64,000 nt of DNA from Valencia hispanica (GCA_963556495.2 OY747713.1:29028961-29092960); one strand, 5' to 3'; positions 46,857-58,742 are shown, numbered from the stretch's first letter. Translations and numbers: made by a program. Notes: generated by a model not told the origin, from the letters alone.

Positions 46857-47360
46857 GTTTTGCAGTTTAAACTGGACCCAAAAGCAGCAGAGTAAATACA
46901 AAAAATGATTTAATGAAAAACCACACGGAACTTACAGAAACTCGGGAGGGTACAGGCAGCAACAGGGAAACACAGGAACCAGACGGGCAACAAGGAAGGC
47001 AGGAATCAGGCGGGGAAGAAAGACAGACAAACCAGCGAGTTGTGACTGAAAGAGGGCCATATTTATACTGAGGGAGGAGAGTGAAGAGTGAAGCAGAGAA
47101 GGAGCAGGACCAATTAAGGGATGTGGTTGCAGCTGAGGGGGAGTGAGCAGGTGGAAGTGATTAGCTGGGACAGGAGGTGAAATGGCTGGGAGACAGAAAA
47201 CTGGGAAACTAGAAGAATCTTAAGAAACTAACTAAATACAAGACTACGGGGAAACCAGAAAGTACAGAAATCACAAGAAAGACTAAGAATAGCAAAACAT
47301 GAAAATAGAACTAAATAAGGAAAATCACTAACAAAAGCCAAACACCCGGGGATCACAACA
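46851..47360 (-). repeat. 5' LTR of the 44.7-kb element
   Basis: 510 bp and nearly identical to 44717-45226. The start codon of the internal ORF lies in its last six bases (46856-46854). Confidence 0.92.
47060..47067 (-). promoter_or_regulatory. TATA box of the 5' LTR
   Basis: TATAAATA on the minus strand, at the same offset in both LTRs and also conserved in the related solo LTRs. It is the probable promoter of the internal ORF. Confidence 0.6.
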
Positions 47361-47382
47361 CACCTAACATCATGACAAACAT

Positions 47383-49165
47383 ACACGACTATTCAGGGAA
47401 ACTTTGTGACATCTTTATATTGTCACTAAGAAAATATGACATGACTACAACTGTTACTCAAAAATAGTAATCTGTTACCTTTATTTACAGTATGGTTTTA
47501 TTGTCATGTCTTATGCTACATCTAAACCCAAACTTTTGCATTTGCTACCCTTTTAAGAAAAGTTAGGACATTGCTTTGGTGACTGCAAATGCTGTATGAT
47601 TGACAGAGCATACGGCCTTGAAATATATTCAATTGAGCTGGTGTTTATCCTGCAGACGTAAACTTTGATTTCTTGCTCAGTGGTGGTATTTTTCCGTTTC
47701 CACCACCAGCAGAGATCAGTAGGAGTAATCAGCTTAACTGATTTAATTATGGGGTAAGGTTTAAAAACCTTCAACACAAGTCTCTCCTTTTTCAAGATAG
47801 GTATTTGGAGATTATGGGGGTTAAAAATTCTCTTTTTTAGCAATTAAAGTTCTTTCTTTTGCAGTACTCATTACTAAAATCATTTAACCTAAACAAGATA
47901 TATTAAAACTACGACAGCTGAGCAAACAAACATTTTGAACAGAAAAACCTACCGATGGTCTACTAAATGTTGGCTAAATAACAAATATCCCTAAATGAAG
48001 TTAACCCTGAAAAACTGGACAGTTATAGAGGCAAGGGAAATCAGTTATTCTAAGGAGGGGAAATAATAAAAAGGAAAGCACATAGAATCTAGTGTTTCAG
48101 TATATATTTTTAAAATCTATATGTACTTATGTTATTTAAAAGTATATCTACATAAATATTGCTAAATGGAAACAAACTAGCAGAACCTCACGTAATCTGT
48201 GGAATTTAACATTCTGAGGCTGAAAAAGCAGGTTTACAATTTACAGCAAATAGGAAAAAGTCATTTCAATTCCGTCAGTCTTCTTCCACTCGCTGGCATT
48301 TTGGGTCATTCAGCGTACCTTAACCAGTGTCTTGCAGAAAGCAAAAGTTTGAGAGCTATTCAGTCTTTGGTGTCGTCATGCTGAAGGGTCTTTCATGTTT
48401 CTTGTTGTTGGACTACCAATCCACCTCACACCTTAACCATGCCTCTTTCACGTCTCAGGAGATGGAATTTTAAAAATGTACAGTCTTCTTTTGAGCTAGC
48501 CTTTTGGCCCCTGCAGGTCTCTGGAAATTGAAAAGTCACAGAGAGTAAAGACGGGGGGCTGAGGTAAGACGGAGGGAGTAAGGCCGTGAAACTGAGAGAC
48601 AGTTTTCTGCATTGCTGATAAGCCTTTGTATATCCCCTATAGCCAGTCTTCCCCACTTCTTGTTTCATTCATTGCAGTGGCCCTCTGTTGCAGAAACCAG
48701 ATGCTATCAAATTCTACCTTTGTGGAGTTCATTTAAATAAATCCCCTGTTTTGTTAGTGTTTTCTCTGGCTGTGCAACAGCATATTTCACAGCTAAGGCT
48801 GTTTCATGGCCACTATTTCAAGAGTAATTGAAAATCCATGGTTGATTGACTTAGAGTCTCAGTAATTAATTTTTCTTTAGTTGCAGGGCAACACAACCCA
48901 AACCCATCCAGTGTGGGGGGTTTACATCATCCAACTTCCTCGTCTTTTTTTAATGTTTCAGGTAGACTTACATTCTTTACTTTCGGAGATTTTTTTGCCA
49001 CTTTGATGAGCTGACTGCATATATTTTGGTCCTTCAGTTTTTATTTGTTTATTTGTTTACCTGAGGGAAAGATATTTTAATAACAATACAATGGACTGTC
49101 GTCCACAATCCCAAAGTTATTAGCTGCATTTTATTTCGTCTCGACTGCAAAGCATGATAAGCTGA
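47383..49165. other. Intronic sequence, nothing recognised
   Basis: Ordinary sequence with short random frames. It ends at the tail of LINE A copy 2. Confidence 0.5.
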
Positions 49166-49720
49166 AATCAAATCAAACTTTATTTATACAGCGCTTTTCA
49201 TACAAAATTGCATCTCAAAGTGCTTTACAGATTAAAATGTCCCCACATAACCATCCCCCCCCCGCCAGAATAAAGACATGATCACAGTTATACCCCCCAT
49301 CTGCCATGCACGCACACACTTAAAAGTAACAGTAAACAAGGACATTGGGCTGAGAACAGATGAGCCAGGTAAGGAAACGCCATCTGGGGAGCCATCTGCA
49401 TCGACAGCAGCAGATCGACAGCAACAGCCGAGGCACCGGCCCAGGGCACCCAGTGGAGGGAAGGCTGAGACCCCCACCTCCACCCAAGCCCCACCTGGAG
49501 AGCACCGAGGCAGCCACAGCCGACCACCACTCCCGAGGCGGGGGGCTCCAACAGAAGAAACACTGGAAGGAAGGTTAAAATATTAAAATAAAGAGTAGAT
49601 AAATACGATAGTAAATAGTAAAACACTGATAAAATTTAGAATCATTTTGTGTAAAACATTGATAAAATTTAATCAAGTAAAACATGCAGAGCAATTAAGC
49701 AGATATTAATAAATAATTAA

Positions 49721-50720
49721 TCAATTAAAAGCTTGGGTAAAAAGGTGAGTCTTGAGCCTGCTCCTGGAAACATGAACATTCTCTGTGGCCCTGAGCTCCT
49801 CTGGCAGCCTGTTCCAGAGGGGAGGGCCAAAAAACTGGAAAGACGCCTCACCATGAGTGTGTGTCCTGACTTTTGGGATGACAAGGAGACGGCTGCCACA
49901 GGAGCGCAGAGACTGCAAATGTTCATATGGTAAAAGCAGTTCTGAAAGATAAGAAGGCCGAAGATCATTAAGACACTTATAAATCATTAAAATAATCTAA
50001 AAATTGATCCTAAAACATAGAGGGAGGCAATGCAGTGATTTTAAGACCGGTGTAATGTGCCCCCGCCTCCTGGTCTTCGTCAGGACACGAGCTGCTGAAT
50101 TTTGTAGAAGCTGTATACCTGATATGCTCTTTTTGGGAAGACCAGAAAGCAGGGCATTACAGTAATCAATTCTGCTGGTGATGAAAGCATGCATTAACGT
50201 CTCCGTATTGATCAGAGACAGAATGGGGCGGACTCTGACAATGTTCTTTAGTTGATAAAAACCTATTTTAGTAATGTTTTTAATGTGAGGGATAAAAGTC
50301 AGCTCAGAGTCAAAAATCACGCCCAGGTTCTTCACTTGTAAAGAAGGGTTAAGAGACAGTAGTTGCAGTTTTGGTAAAAGTTTCTCTCTCTGAGCCTCAG
50401 GACCGATGACCATTTTGTCCTGTGAAAGTTTTCTGCCATCCAGGATTTGATGTCTAAAATGCAGTTAAAAAGTGCATCTATCGGCCGTGTGTCATCAGGA
50501 GACATGGAGATGTACAACTGTGATTCATCAGCATAACTGTGAAAGTTGACTCTTCTTATGACACTGCCAAGAGGGAGCATATACAGATTAAAAAGCACTG
50601 GGCCTAAAATTAAACCCTGGGGCACACCACATGTGATCTTGTGTACCTTAGAGGAGCAGGTATCTAGACTTATAAAAGTACTGCATAAGAGATAGGATGT
50701 GAACCATTTGTGAACAACAA
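49721..50720 (-). pseudogene. LINE A ORF2: RT and C-terminal remnant
   Basis: The minus-strand reading gives MPQGLILGPVLFNLYML, then FHSYADESQLYI (YADD changed to YADE), NLGVIFDSELTFIPHI, ITSRIDYCNALLSGLPK, NSAARVLTKTRR and LKSLHCLPL. The frame at 49721-49987 ends with LKTHLFTQAFN, the usual family C-terminus. Frameshifts lie near 50340 and 49990. The changed active site alone would inactivate the RT. Confidence 0.85.
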
Positions 50721-52250
50721 TCCATATAATTCAAAATATTTAAAAATTCTGTTGATAAAGGATCTAAATGCTATCTATACGTAGATTAAAACCCCCAGCT
50801 AAAATTATTCTTTCATAAGAGTTGTGCAAAATTGATAGAAACTCTGAAAATTCTTGAATAAAAAGTGCCCTCTTTTTTTAGAAGGCCTATAAACTGTGAT
50901 ACATAAAATCTGAGGAGTGCTAAAAACAGTTGTGTCGCATTATATTCAAAGGTAAAATAGTTATCAAATAAAACAGGTTTGTTAGAAAGTGTTGATGAAT
51001 TTATAAAAGCAGTTCTGCCTCCCTTTTTGCTACTCCTCGTTGAACAAGCGAAGTTAAAATTTGAAAGTTTCGTTCAGCAGAGGGCGAACATTAAAAAGTG
51101 CCATATTAATAGTGATTGGAGATAGAGTGACTGTATGATTTACTGAAAGTGGGGCTTTTGCTAACTTTTTGAGATTATTGGGGTTGCATTTGTTGGGTCT
51201 ACGATTTTTAGTCTGCTCTCTGCTGATAATAACAGGTAGGAATGATGTAGAAAAAGGTCCAAGTCCAGTATGTGAGTTATTGTTAAAATCAGGGGTGAGT
51301 TCGTAGGAGCAGGGACCATTTGCACAGGTGGGGGCATGGGCATGGCAGGCTCATTGCCAGCATGCCGGTACCCTGTCTGTTAAGATGGAGCCCATGTGGT
51401 CCAAACAGGTGCCTTCTGTCCCCAAAAAATGTTAAAATTGTCTATAAAACCAATATTGTGATTGACGGGGGCAAAGGAGAGCAAGTATTCAGGGATAAGG
51501 GTCTGCTAAAACAGCTAATTCCCCTGTCGACAGTGGGGGTGGGACCGAGGGCTCGTTCTGTGGGTTCGGGGTGAAGTGGAGCACTCCTCGGCAATTCTGG
51601 CTGCAGCCCAGAGTTTGCCGCGACGTGGAAGGCTGGTGTAGTCCGACTGTTGCTCCGGCTGCTGGGAGGAATTGGGCGGCAATCCTATGGGGAGCTACGG
51701 GGACCGGGGGCTGCCAGAAGAGGAAAATCCGCATCCAGGGTGCTGAAAGGGTTGGATAATGGCAGGCAGGTCAGAGGAGAGTGGTGGCGGCTGCTCCAAA
51801 TGCTCCAAACGTCCCCACCGCGTCCAGGTCCAATTGTTGACCAGGCACCCTGGAGCACTGGAGTGGAGCTTATGGGGGCTTTTGGTTTAGCCCCCTAATG
51901 GAACCCGCGTTTCTCCTCTGCAGCAGATGTCGCGCAGGCGTTTGGCACCCCGAGTCCGCTTGGAGGCCCAGCGATGGATCCCCCCTCCACAGCTTCGCTG
52001 GGCTGGCAGGGAATAGTGTCCACTAGCTGTGCACTGCTGACGGCGGCGAAAGTCAAAGTTGACGTCAATGTCGCGCTCATGGCCCTGGATTTGGTGGAGT
52101 GTTGAAATCCTCTGCTCCAGCTCCAGAACCCTCTGGCTGAGTTTTGTGCAGTCATCTCACCCAGGACTGCAGGTGAGTGGAGACATGGTGTGAAAAAAGA
52201 AGTAGTCCACGCTCCCCACTGATTAAAACGATCCAATAAAAACGTCCAGA
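50721..52250 (-). pseudogene. LINE A endonuclease and ORF1 remnants
   Basis: About 50760-50850 in complement reads EFSEFLSILHNSYERIILAG and then GFNLRI, the block carrying the catalytic Asp in APE-type endonucleases (GDFNI in LINE B). About 51400-51470 reads IGFIDNFNIFWG, as at the end of the esterase-like ORF1 of LINE B. About 52080-52160 reads KLSQRVLELEQRIS, a short coiled coil as in ORF1 N-termini. Many stops are present. Family A therefore shares the ORF1 plan of LINE B. Confidence 0.65.
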
Positions 52251-52362
52251 TTATTAATAAGTTAGTGGTATTAAAATTGGTTCGAACCAGTTAAAAACCG
52301 TGCTTGTTGGGGAGCCGGTCTTAGTGGGTCTGACAGACGCTCACTCAGTATTAAACCTTGAA

Positions 52363-52644
52363 GGGGCAACCGTGGCTCAGGAGGTGGGACCTCGTCTTGT
52401 AACCCTGTTCCATCTGTCTCTGTCATTGTGTCCTTGGGTAAGAAAAATCATCCACCTTGCCTACTGGGGGTGGTCAGAGGACCCGATAGCACCAGTGTTC
52501 GACAGCCCCGCTTCTGTCAGTGTGCCCCAGGGCAGCTATGGCTACAATGTAGCTTACTATCTTCAGTGTGTGAATGACTGAATATAGTATGAAGTGAATT
52601 GGGGTCCTCTGGACAAGATAAAGCGCTATACAGGCCATTTACTG
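52363..52644 (+). mobile_element. tRNA-derived SINE, second copy
   Basis: It begins ggggcaaccgtggctcagga, with an A-box-like TGGCTCAGGAG at 52373-52383. The expected B-box position ('gtaaccctgttcc') is degraded. The body 'gtcagaggacccgatagcac' and the end 'gctatacaggccatttact' match the minus-strand SINE at 24663-25010. It lies just beyond the 5' side of LINE A copy 2. Confidence 0.75.
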
Positions 52645-53330
52645 TAGCCGCTGGACGTTCCCCTCGGGTTCTCCTTTGCTCCTCTCTTGGGGGATGCGGT
52701 CGCCCCGCCCGGGTCCGCCTGGGACTCTGGGGGTCCTTTGGACGTTTTGGCTCCGATCTCCTTCATGTCTGCATCGATTCCTGGGAGACTGATTGATGCC
52801 TGCTCACACCAGCTATCGAACATTCTTATGGAGAAACCTTATATGCACCAGCATGCTCACACACACACACACACATAGATGTGGGGTCTCTGGTGTTTAC
52901 AGCTATATTCTTGGGCTGAGGTTATCATTACTAGATCTTGATTAATCGGTACCATGAGTTTTTCTGTGATATTGTTGTTGTATTTTTATATCCATTTTTG
53001 TGTGATGTGGTTGTGTAGTTCTTAGTTCATGATGTTTGGTTTGTTTTGTCGATTTTTCTTTTTCGTGTTTTGTTTTGTTTTTTCCCCTCTCTCTGCCGTT
53101 CTGTGGGTATGGAGGCAGACTTCAATGTTTTTCTGTGTTTTCTTTGTTCCTTTTCCTCTCTTGTATTTTCAACTCACCCTCTCTCATGACTTTTTGTTTC
53201 CTACCTCTCTTCTTCATCTTCTTTCTTTCTTCCCTTTAATTTGCCGTCTCCGTGTCCATAACATCAGGAAATAAACCCCCCAGCAATTCATAATAAAGAT
53301 TTTTCACACATATATCAAGTGGAGTACTAT
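52645..53330 (+). repeat. LINE-like 3' UTR fragment, family uncertain
   Basis: GC-rich start ('gaacgt' and 'tgggggatgcggtcgcccc'), a CA run at 52858-52877, T-rich middle, then aataaacc and aataaagattt near 53270-53300 as possible polyadenylation signals. Resembles the 3' region of a fish L1/Tx1-type element in my memory. No coding motif is present. Confidence 0.3.
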
Positions 53331-53563
53331 AGCAAAAGCTGTACTGCTCCGCTTGTGAACGTAAATCTGTTGGGCTTCTACTTGGTACTCAGACACCAAT
53401 TCTGAGCTGCACACTGCCAAACAGGCAAAAAAAAAATTCCCAGCACTGGAACCATTGTATAAATGGAGTCAGTTGTAGGGTTTGTTGCTGTGAAAAGGTT
53501 GCCCTTGCGGGTTTTTTATATTGGTAATATGATTTAATAACTTTCCCAAGAGTAAAATGTTAA

Positions 53564-54050
53564 AGAGGCTACATGCAACTTTTTCCCAAAAATAAACGTA
53601 ACAATAGCCTTTTTATTTGACCATTTATGACTCAAACATCTCTTGATGAGCATACTGACACGTTGTCAGCTCACAGTGGATGCACCTATAAGCCTGTATC
53701 CAATTTTTTCTATTTTTTGTCGGGTCGGATTTTTCGCGCGCTGTCTGCGGATGTGACGTCAAGCGCGTTCATGTTAAACGTTTCAGATCACTCTGCCACC
53801 ACCGCTAGTCAGCAATTAGCCTACACTCGCAAGCAGTGCAATAAATTGTGTGAATACACAGAAGAGACAATAGCCCAAACAATTTATGTATTTGACTTGT
53901 GAGGTGTGCACGTACGAGCGCGCTGCGAGAGCGCTGCGAGAGCGCTGCGAGAGCGCTGCGAGAGCGCTGCGAGAGCGAGCAGAAGGGAGGAGCAGTTCTG
54001 TTTTTTGGCCACAGGTGTCAGAAAATTTCAGAAAATTGCATGTAGCCTCT
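53564..54050. mobile_element. MITE with TTAA target duplication (487 bp)
   Basis: The ends are AGAGGCTACATGCAACTTTT and, on the complement, AGAGGCTACATGCAATTTTC. TTAA lies exactly at 53560-53563 and 54051-54054. TTAA duplications are typical of piggyBac and Kolobok superfamilies. There is no transposase. An 11-bp tandem repeat lies near the right end. Confidence 0.88.
53920..53974. repeat. 11-bp tandem repeat, 5 units, inside the MITE
   Basis: GCGCTGCGAGA repeated five times without variation, then GCGAGC. It is strongly GC-rich against an AT-rich background. Confidence 0.95.
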
Positions 54051-54054
54051 TTAA

Positions 54055-55489
54055 GATGTTGATAAAATGTTCCATACCAGAACACAACTAAAAAGTGAAA
54101 ATGTTTCTGAATAAATTTTTTATTTTTTAAGGTTTTAAGCATTTTGCTACAAATACCTTTTAGCTGAATCTATTAAAAATACCTATATTATGAGTAAGAT
54201 TATTTAAAAAATAACTATTAGCTAAAAATGTGGTATGTAAAGAAATTGAGGACTGTGCATCTTTCCAGTTTTTGGTGTAGCCTTTGTTGGATTGTTTTTT
54301 TTCCCCCTCAAAGACATGCCTATTAGATACTAGTCATATTTTGGAGATAGTTTTTTTTAACTGACACTTTTACTCGCCTTGTTTAGGCAAAGCCTTGACA
54401 ATACTGGCAGGTAGAGAAATTGGATAGAAAATATATAAAAAAGCAACTGAAATCAAGATAATCTTTTGGAAAAAACCTTTAGAAAGCCTAGAGAACTATT
54501 GATTACAGATAACAACCAAGAATAAGATTAAAAGAATGTCTGAATTTCTGGAAATGAAATATACAATTGGGGGAGGTACAAACTTTTTCAAACACAGTCA
54601 GGTAGTAAATGCATTAACCTTCGCTTGTTTCTAGTGCTTCTATTTAGTCTAATTTATCTCAAGGTGCCTTTTGCTTCACTGATTCTCCTTATGGCAAAAG
54701 AACAGTGGATAAACAAGAAGGACTTTTAGAGAGTTGGCTGACATCCACCAGTTCAGAGACAAAAAAGAAAAACAAGTACCCCTGAAGGACATTTGGGCAT
54801 ATTCAGTAGATTTAGAAAATCTTAAAATGGAATGGATTGTTTTTATTGCCTTAAATAGTTATTGTTCTTACTATTATATCATATAAAGGCCAAGGCAATA
54901 AGAACACCATTCAGCTTTCTGTGCTAAAAAATAAGTCTTGGTGTTTTGGTCTAATATACATACATTGATAAAGACAGTATGTAGACTACCAAATCAACCT
55001 TTGTTGCTTCAATAGCATACATCCTATCAAAAAATCTCTATACAGGAAACTAAAGAGAACTTGCAGCAATTGCATCTGAAAGCTCATGAAAAGAAAGCCA
55101 GAGAGAAAGAGAGGAAAAAACCTAATGGCACGTTTCACATTGAGGGACCTTGAAGCCTGTGTCTTAGCGATGAGTCGCTGATATATACCCAGCACTCTGA
55201 GTGTGGGAACAAGCGTTTATATCCGAGTCACGTTTGCAACAGAGACTTATATGGCACGACAATCATGGTCAGGGTATAGAAGAAAGATAGAGGAGAAATG
55301 AAAGGTAGGTGGCAGCTCTTCTGAAGGTCTTCTTCCAAAAACATTGTGAGATCTGTTTGTTTTTTGATATTCTCCAAGCACTGATTGACATTTGCTTTTT
55401 CTGTGATGAAAACATTTAGATAGATTTATGATGTACTTATGTAAAATATTTTCTCATTATGTTAACATGATGAAACATTTAAAAGCATA
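54055..55489. other. Intronic sequence, nothing recognised
   Basis: Short random frames. LINE-derived coding similarity begins near 55490. Confidence 0.5.
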
Positions 55490-56330
55490 CCTGTGCATTT
55501 GAAATGTTGGGTTGGTGTAGCTTTGATTGTAATGCATCTTGGTTCTTTGGCCTCTTCCGTTCAGTCAAGTGTCAGAATTTTTGGTGTTTGGTTTGATCAA
55601 TCTTTGTCTCCCGACAGCCATTCTAAACCTTCTGTCAAAAACAGTTTTTTCCACTTGAGAAACATTGCCAAATTAAGGTAAATTTAATCCAACTCTGATC
55701 TTGAATTAGTGATTCATGCCTTTATTTCGTCTCGTCTAGATTATTGGAATTCCCTTTTTACTTGTTTTACCGAATCTGCTCTGAAGCGTCTTCAAATGGT
55801 TCCGAATGCTGCAGCAAGGCTTTTAACGGGATCTAGCAGACGTTCTCCTATTACGCCAAATTTATCTTCCTTACATCCATTCAAATACAGAGTTGATTTT
55901 AAAATGTTAGTTATGGCTTTTAGAGACTTGCATGGACAGGTCCCTAGATTGTTTGTGATCTGCTTTGCCCCTACCAGTCTATTCGAATCCTTTGGTCCTC
56001 GGGCCAGAACCTCTTTATGACCCCTAAGACCCGCTTCAAAACCAGAGGGGACATATCTTTTCAGGCTGTGGCTCCAAAACTATGGAATGCCCTGCCAACA
56101 TCCCTCCGTTAGGCTGATTCTGTTGACTCCTTTAAAAAATAGCTGAAGACATTTATTTTTCGACAAGCTTTTAGTTGATTGGTCCCTGTAAGCATGTTTT
56201 GTTTTGTGTGTTTGTAATTTTATACATGTTTTAATTGTTTTTGTAAAGCACTTTGTGATTTTATCTGTGAAAGGTGCTATATAAATACATTTTCTTCTTC
56301 TTGTTCTTCTTCTTGAACCTACATACAATG
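55490..56330 (+). pseudogene. LINE (CR1/L2-group, family D) ORF2 C-terminus
   Basis: Frames 55493-55681 ([11 protein letters not shown]) and 55709-56020 (IHAFISSRLDYWNSLFT, NAAARLLTGSSRRSPITP, SLHPFKYRVDFKMLV) are followed by frameshifted remains with LWNALPTS-like and LKTFIF-like ends. The 3' UTR ends 'gtgaaaggtgctatataaat' and a TTCTTC-type tail (56290-56316). The RT active site is absent. It is distinct from families A-C by sequence and tail. Confidence 0.8.
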
Positions 56331-58742
56331 GCTGTACGTGGTTTGGGCTACACAAAAAGTATTTCCAGTTTATTTTTCCTGGCCAGAGTGGCTTAACATT
56401 TTTGGATAAAAGAACTAAAGTAAAATGCAAAGTTAAATGCAAAGGTTTGTTTCTAAATGTTTTATAAATACAAATCTGGAAGGTCTGGTGTCTCATGTTT
56501 ACAGCACTTTTTTGATTTGGTTGGCTGAAGTTTGATTGCAGTGATGTTTGACAGAGCTTTCTCTGTTTCTCATGCTTCAGTCTGTTTTTCCATATTCTTT
56601 CTGTAAGGACTCCCCTGTTGCTTCTGTGTAACAAAACCATCTGCTGTTTTGGGTAGTTTTCATTGTTTATAATGTCTGAATCCACACATTTGGAACAGTT
56701 TGGAAGACCTTGGGTGCTTACTTTAGAGAGTGCTAGCCTTTGCCTTTTACCCCAGTGTAGACCTTCCCCGAACCATGACTGGAGCCACTTCTTGTTTGCT
56801 GGTGTTGGTCTCCTGTACCACTGCTGCAGTTCTTGATGATGTCATTCTTGTTGCTGTTGCTGTCTTGTTGGTCTCCCCACACCCTGTTCCTAGGGAGCCA
56901 GAGGTGTCTCCCATTTGCTCCTAATTTTCCCTCTTAAATGCCTTTCCTTGCCACTGTTGGTTGGTTTTTGCCAGTTTGCTCACTCCCCACTGGTAACGGA
57001 ATTCAGAAAGTGTTCCTCATTCATGGATAATCAACAGGGTGAAGTAACAGGGACGGACTTGCATTTCAAATTAAAATCATGTATTTTGTTTTTTTAAGCT
57101 TTTTATCAGGGGCATAAAATAAATAAAGTCTGCTGAATTAGATATACGATTTCTATTTTATTTTATTTTATTGTTTTTATTTGGCTTTTGGCCGACATAG
57201 CCTTTGAGGAGTACCCTTGAGGAAGATTTGATTTGACTGACACCCTTGAGTAGTAACTCTCAGTTTACATTTGTCTTTGTGTTGCCCGTCTTACTCCCTA
57301 ACAGCAGAATCATCCTTCAGGGTTTGTCTTAGCTTGCCCCAAGTGAGTGGAAAACATAACCATTTGTGTAGCAGAGGAGGGGTCCTCGACATCCGCTACC
57401 CGTCCCTGAGAGAGTTGAGTGAGACCCCTGCTCAAAGATTTTAAGTCTGCATCAATCCATGCAGAAAAGATTTTGGCTTTAGTCAGGGGTATAGGAGGGA
57501 GAGAAAACTGCACACAAACAAAATTAGGCAGAGTGAATTTTGTGGTAAAGAAAATGGGAGCTAAAGTACTAAGACTAGAAAGCTGGAGAGAAAGTTGCAT
57601 TGCTGAATGTCAGGAAAAAAATGCTGTAATATATATATTTTTTAAGTTCTACCTTATCTGCATTAGTATATTTAAACACTTCAGTACCTCAGAGAATGCA
57701 TTGTACAGCCACTGGAGTGGCTTTATATTGTCAGGATAACAAAACACATACTTCCAACACCCAATATCTGAACCACATAACCATTGAATGACTGAACAGT
57801 ATCCTTGACAGATGATGGTTTTACCAATTAATGAAAAACAAAATATAATTTCTTTCTTCAGTGTAAACCAACCTTAAATCCAATGACAGTGGCTGAGCAT
57901 AAAACCCAAATGTTTGACCCTGCTGTCCAAGATGGAGCCAGTAACACTTGGTTAATTCATCCGTTTGTTAATTTGTACAGCCATTTTATACACATGTGTA
58001 GTATTTATCCCAAACTAATTTCATTTTTGTACCATAAACAGATTAATACTTATGTATTTACCATATTAGTTTATTTCAGTTAGTAGTTAATTACTTTGAT
58101 GAATTATTCACATAAATATTCATTAAAAAACTTAAATCTTATTTAACTGATCTAATTAAGCTGAATTGTATTTTTTTCTGAAGACTATATTTTACCTTAA
58201 TCCCAGGGATTCTGGTTCTGATCGCAATTTGAAACAGTGGACTTGGATTTCAACCTCTGATCAAACCAAAAAAACATGTTATTTATCTTGGAGTCACACA
58301 GTTACATTTTCCTTGAGTAGACTATAATTTGGTTTAAACATACTCTATGAAACACAAGGTGGATAGAAATTGATGTTGGGTCCGCACATCCGATGAAGGG
58401 CGGCTCCTTTTCAGACACAGGAAAGCTGTGTATAAAATAACCGAAACTGCAAAACTATGAAACTTCAAAACATTCTTTTACTTAAAAATGGTATTTTAGA
58501 AAGAGATCATGTTTGGAAGCCAACAGTGATAAATTATCCAAAAAGAAAGCAAATGTGCCATTAAAGGGAGGTTTATGAAAATGATGGTGGCAAAGTAGTT
58601 ACTCATAAGAGTTGCCAGATTTTAAGCACTGGAGAAGCTTTATTTTCTTTAGAATCCACTTAGGTTCATGCTACTACATTTGTCAATGATGATGATTCAA
58701 AACAAGAAGCAAGAACAAAAATGAAATAAAGATGAATGACCC
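56331..58742. other. Intronic sequence, nothing recognised
   Basis: A 201-codon minus-strand frame at 56080-56685 overlaps the LINE end and has no recognisable domain. The remainder is ordinary intron. Confidence 0.5.

Larger units (their letters stand above)
44717..47360 (-). mobile_element. Non-autonomous LTR retrotransposon, 2644 bp
   Basis: Two directly repeated 510-bp LTRs (44717-45226 and 46851-47360) begin TGTTGTGATCCCC and end CATGACA in the minus orientation. They are flanked by the exact duplication CACCT (44712-44716, 47361-47365). A purine tract (GAGGGGGAGG, complement of about 45230-45239) stands before the 3' LTR. I saw about four differences between the LTRs, so insertion was recent. 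There is no protease, RT or integrase, only one minus-strand frame. It must depend on an autonomous relative. No standard tRNA primer-binding site is evident after the 5' LTR. Confidence 0.9.
44111..47377 (-). mobile_element. Solo LTR (about 618 bp), interrupted by an LTR element
   Basis: On the minus strand this LTR starts TGTCATGATGTTAGG (right end, 47377) and ends CAAACATGACA (left end, 44111). The exact duplication AACAT lies at 44106-44110 and 47378-47382. Minus-strand order includes a TATA-like TATAAATA and TCACTACTCGCTGGT. The two-LTR element 44717-47360, with its own CACCT duplication, lies within it, leaving about 618 bp of LTR. It is related to the LTRs of its guest. Confidence 0.85.
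49166..52355 (-). mobile_element. LINE family A copy 2, long but internally deleted
   Basis: The 3' end (aaatcaaatcaaac tail, then 'ttatttatacagcgcttttc') is at 49166. The 3' UTR, ORF2 C-terminus, RT part and endonuclease part (about 50730-51150), and then an ORF1-like region to about 52250, follow on the minus strand. RT and endonuclease remnants are directly joined near 50720, so a large internal piece is missing. This copy lacks both insertions that split copy 1. Confidence 0.85.

Noticed and set aside
45303..46908. Long plus-strand frames (200, 176, 401, 223 and 288 codons) as host genes
   Set aside because: They are by-products of repeat units divisible by three, overlap each other and have no promoter or splice context.
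51895..52236. 113-codon minus-strand frame as a gene
   Set aside because: It falls in the ORF1 region of the decayed LINE A copy 2 and has neighbouring stops.
56080..56685. 201-codon minus-strand frame
   Set aside because: Its left part is antisense to the LINE D 3' end and the rest has no domain. AT-rich composition explains the open frame.
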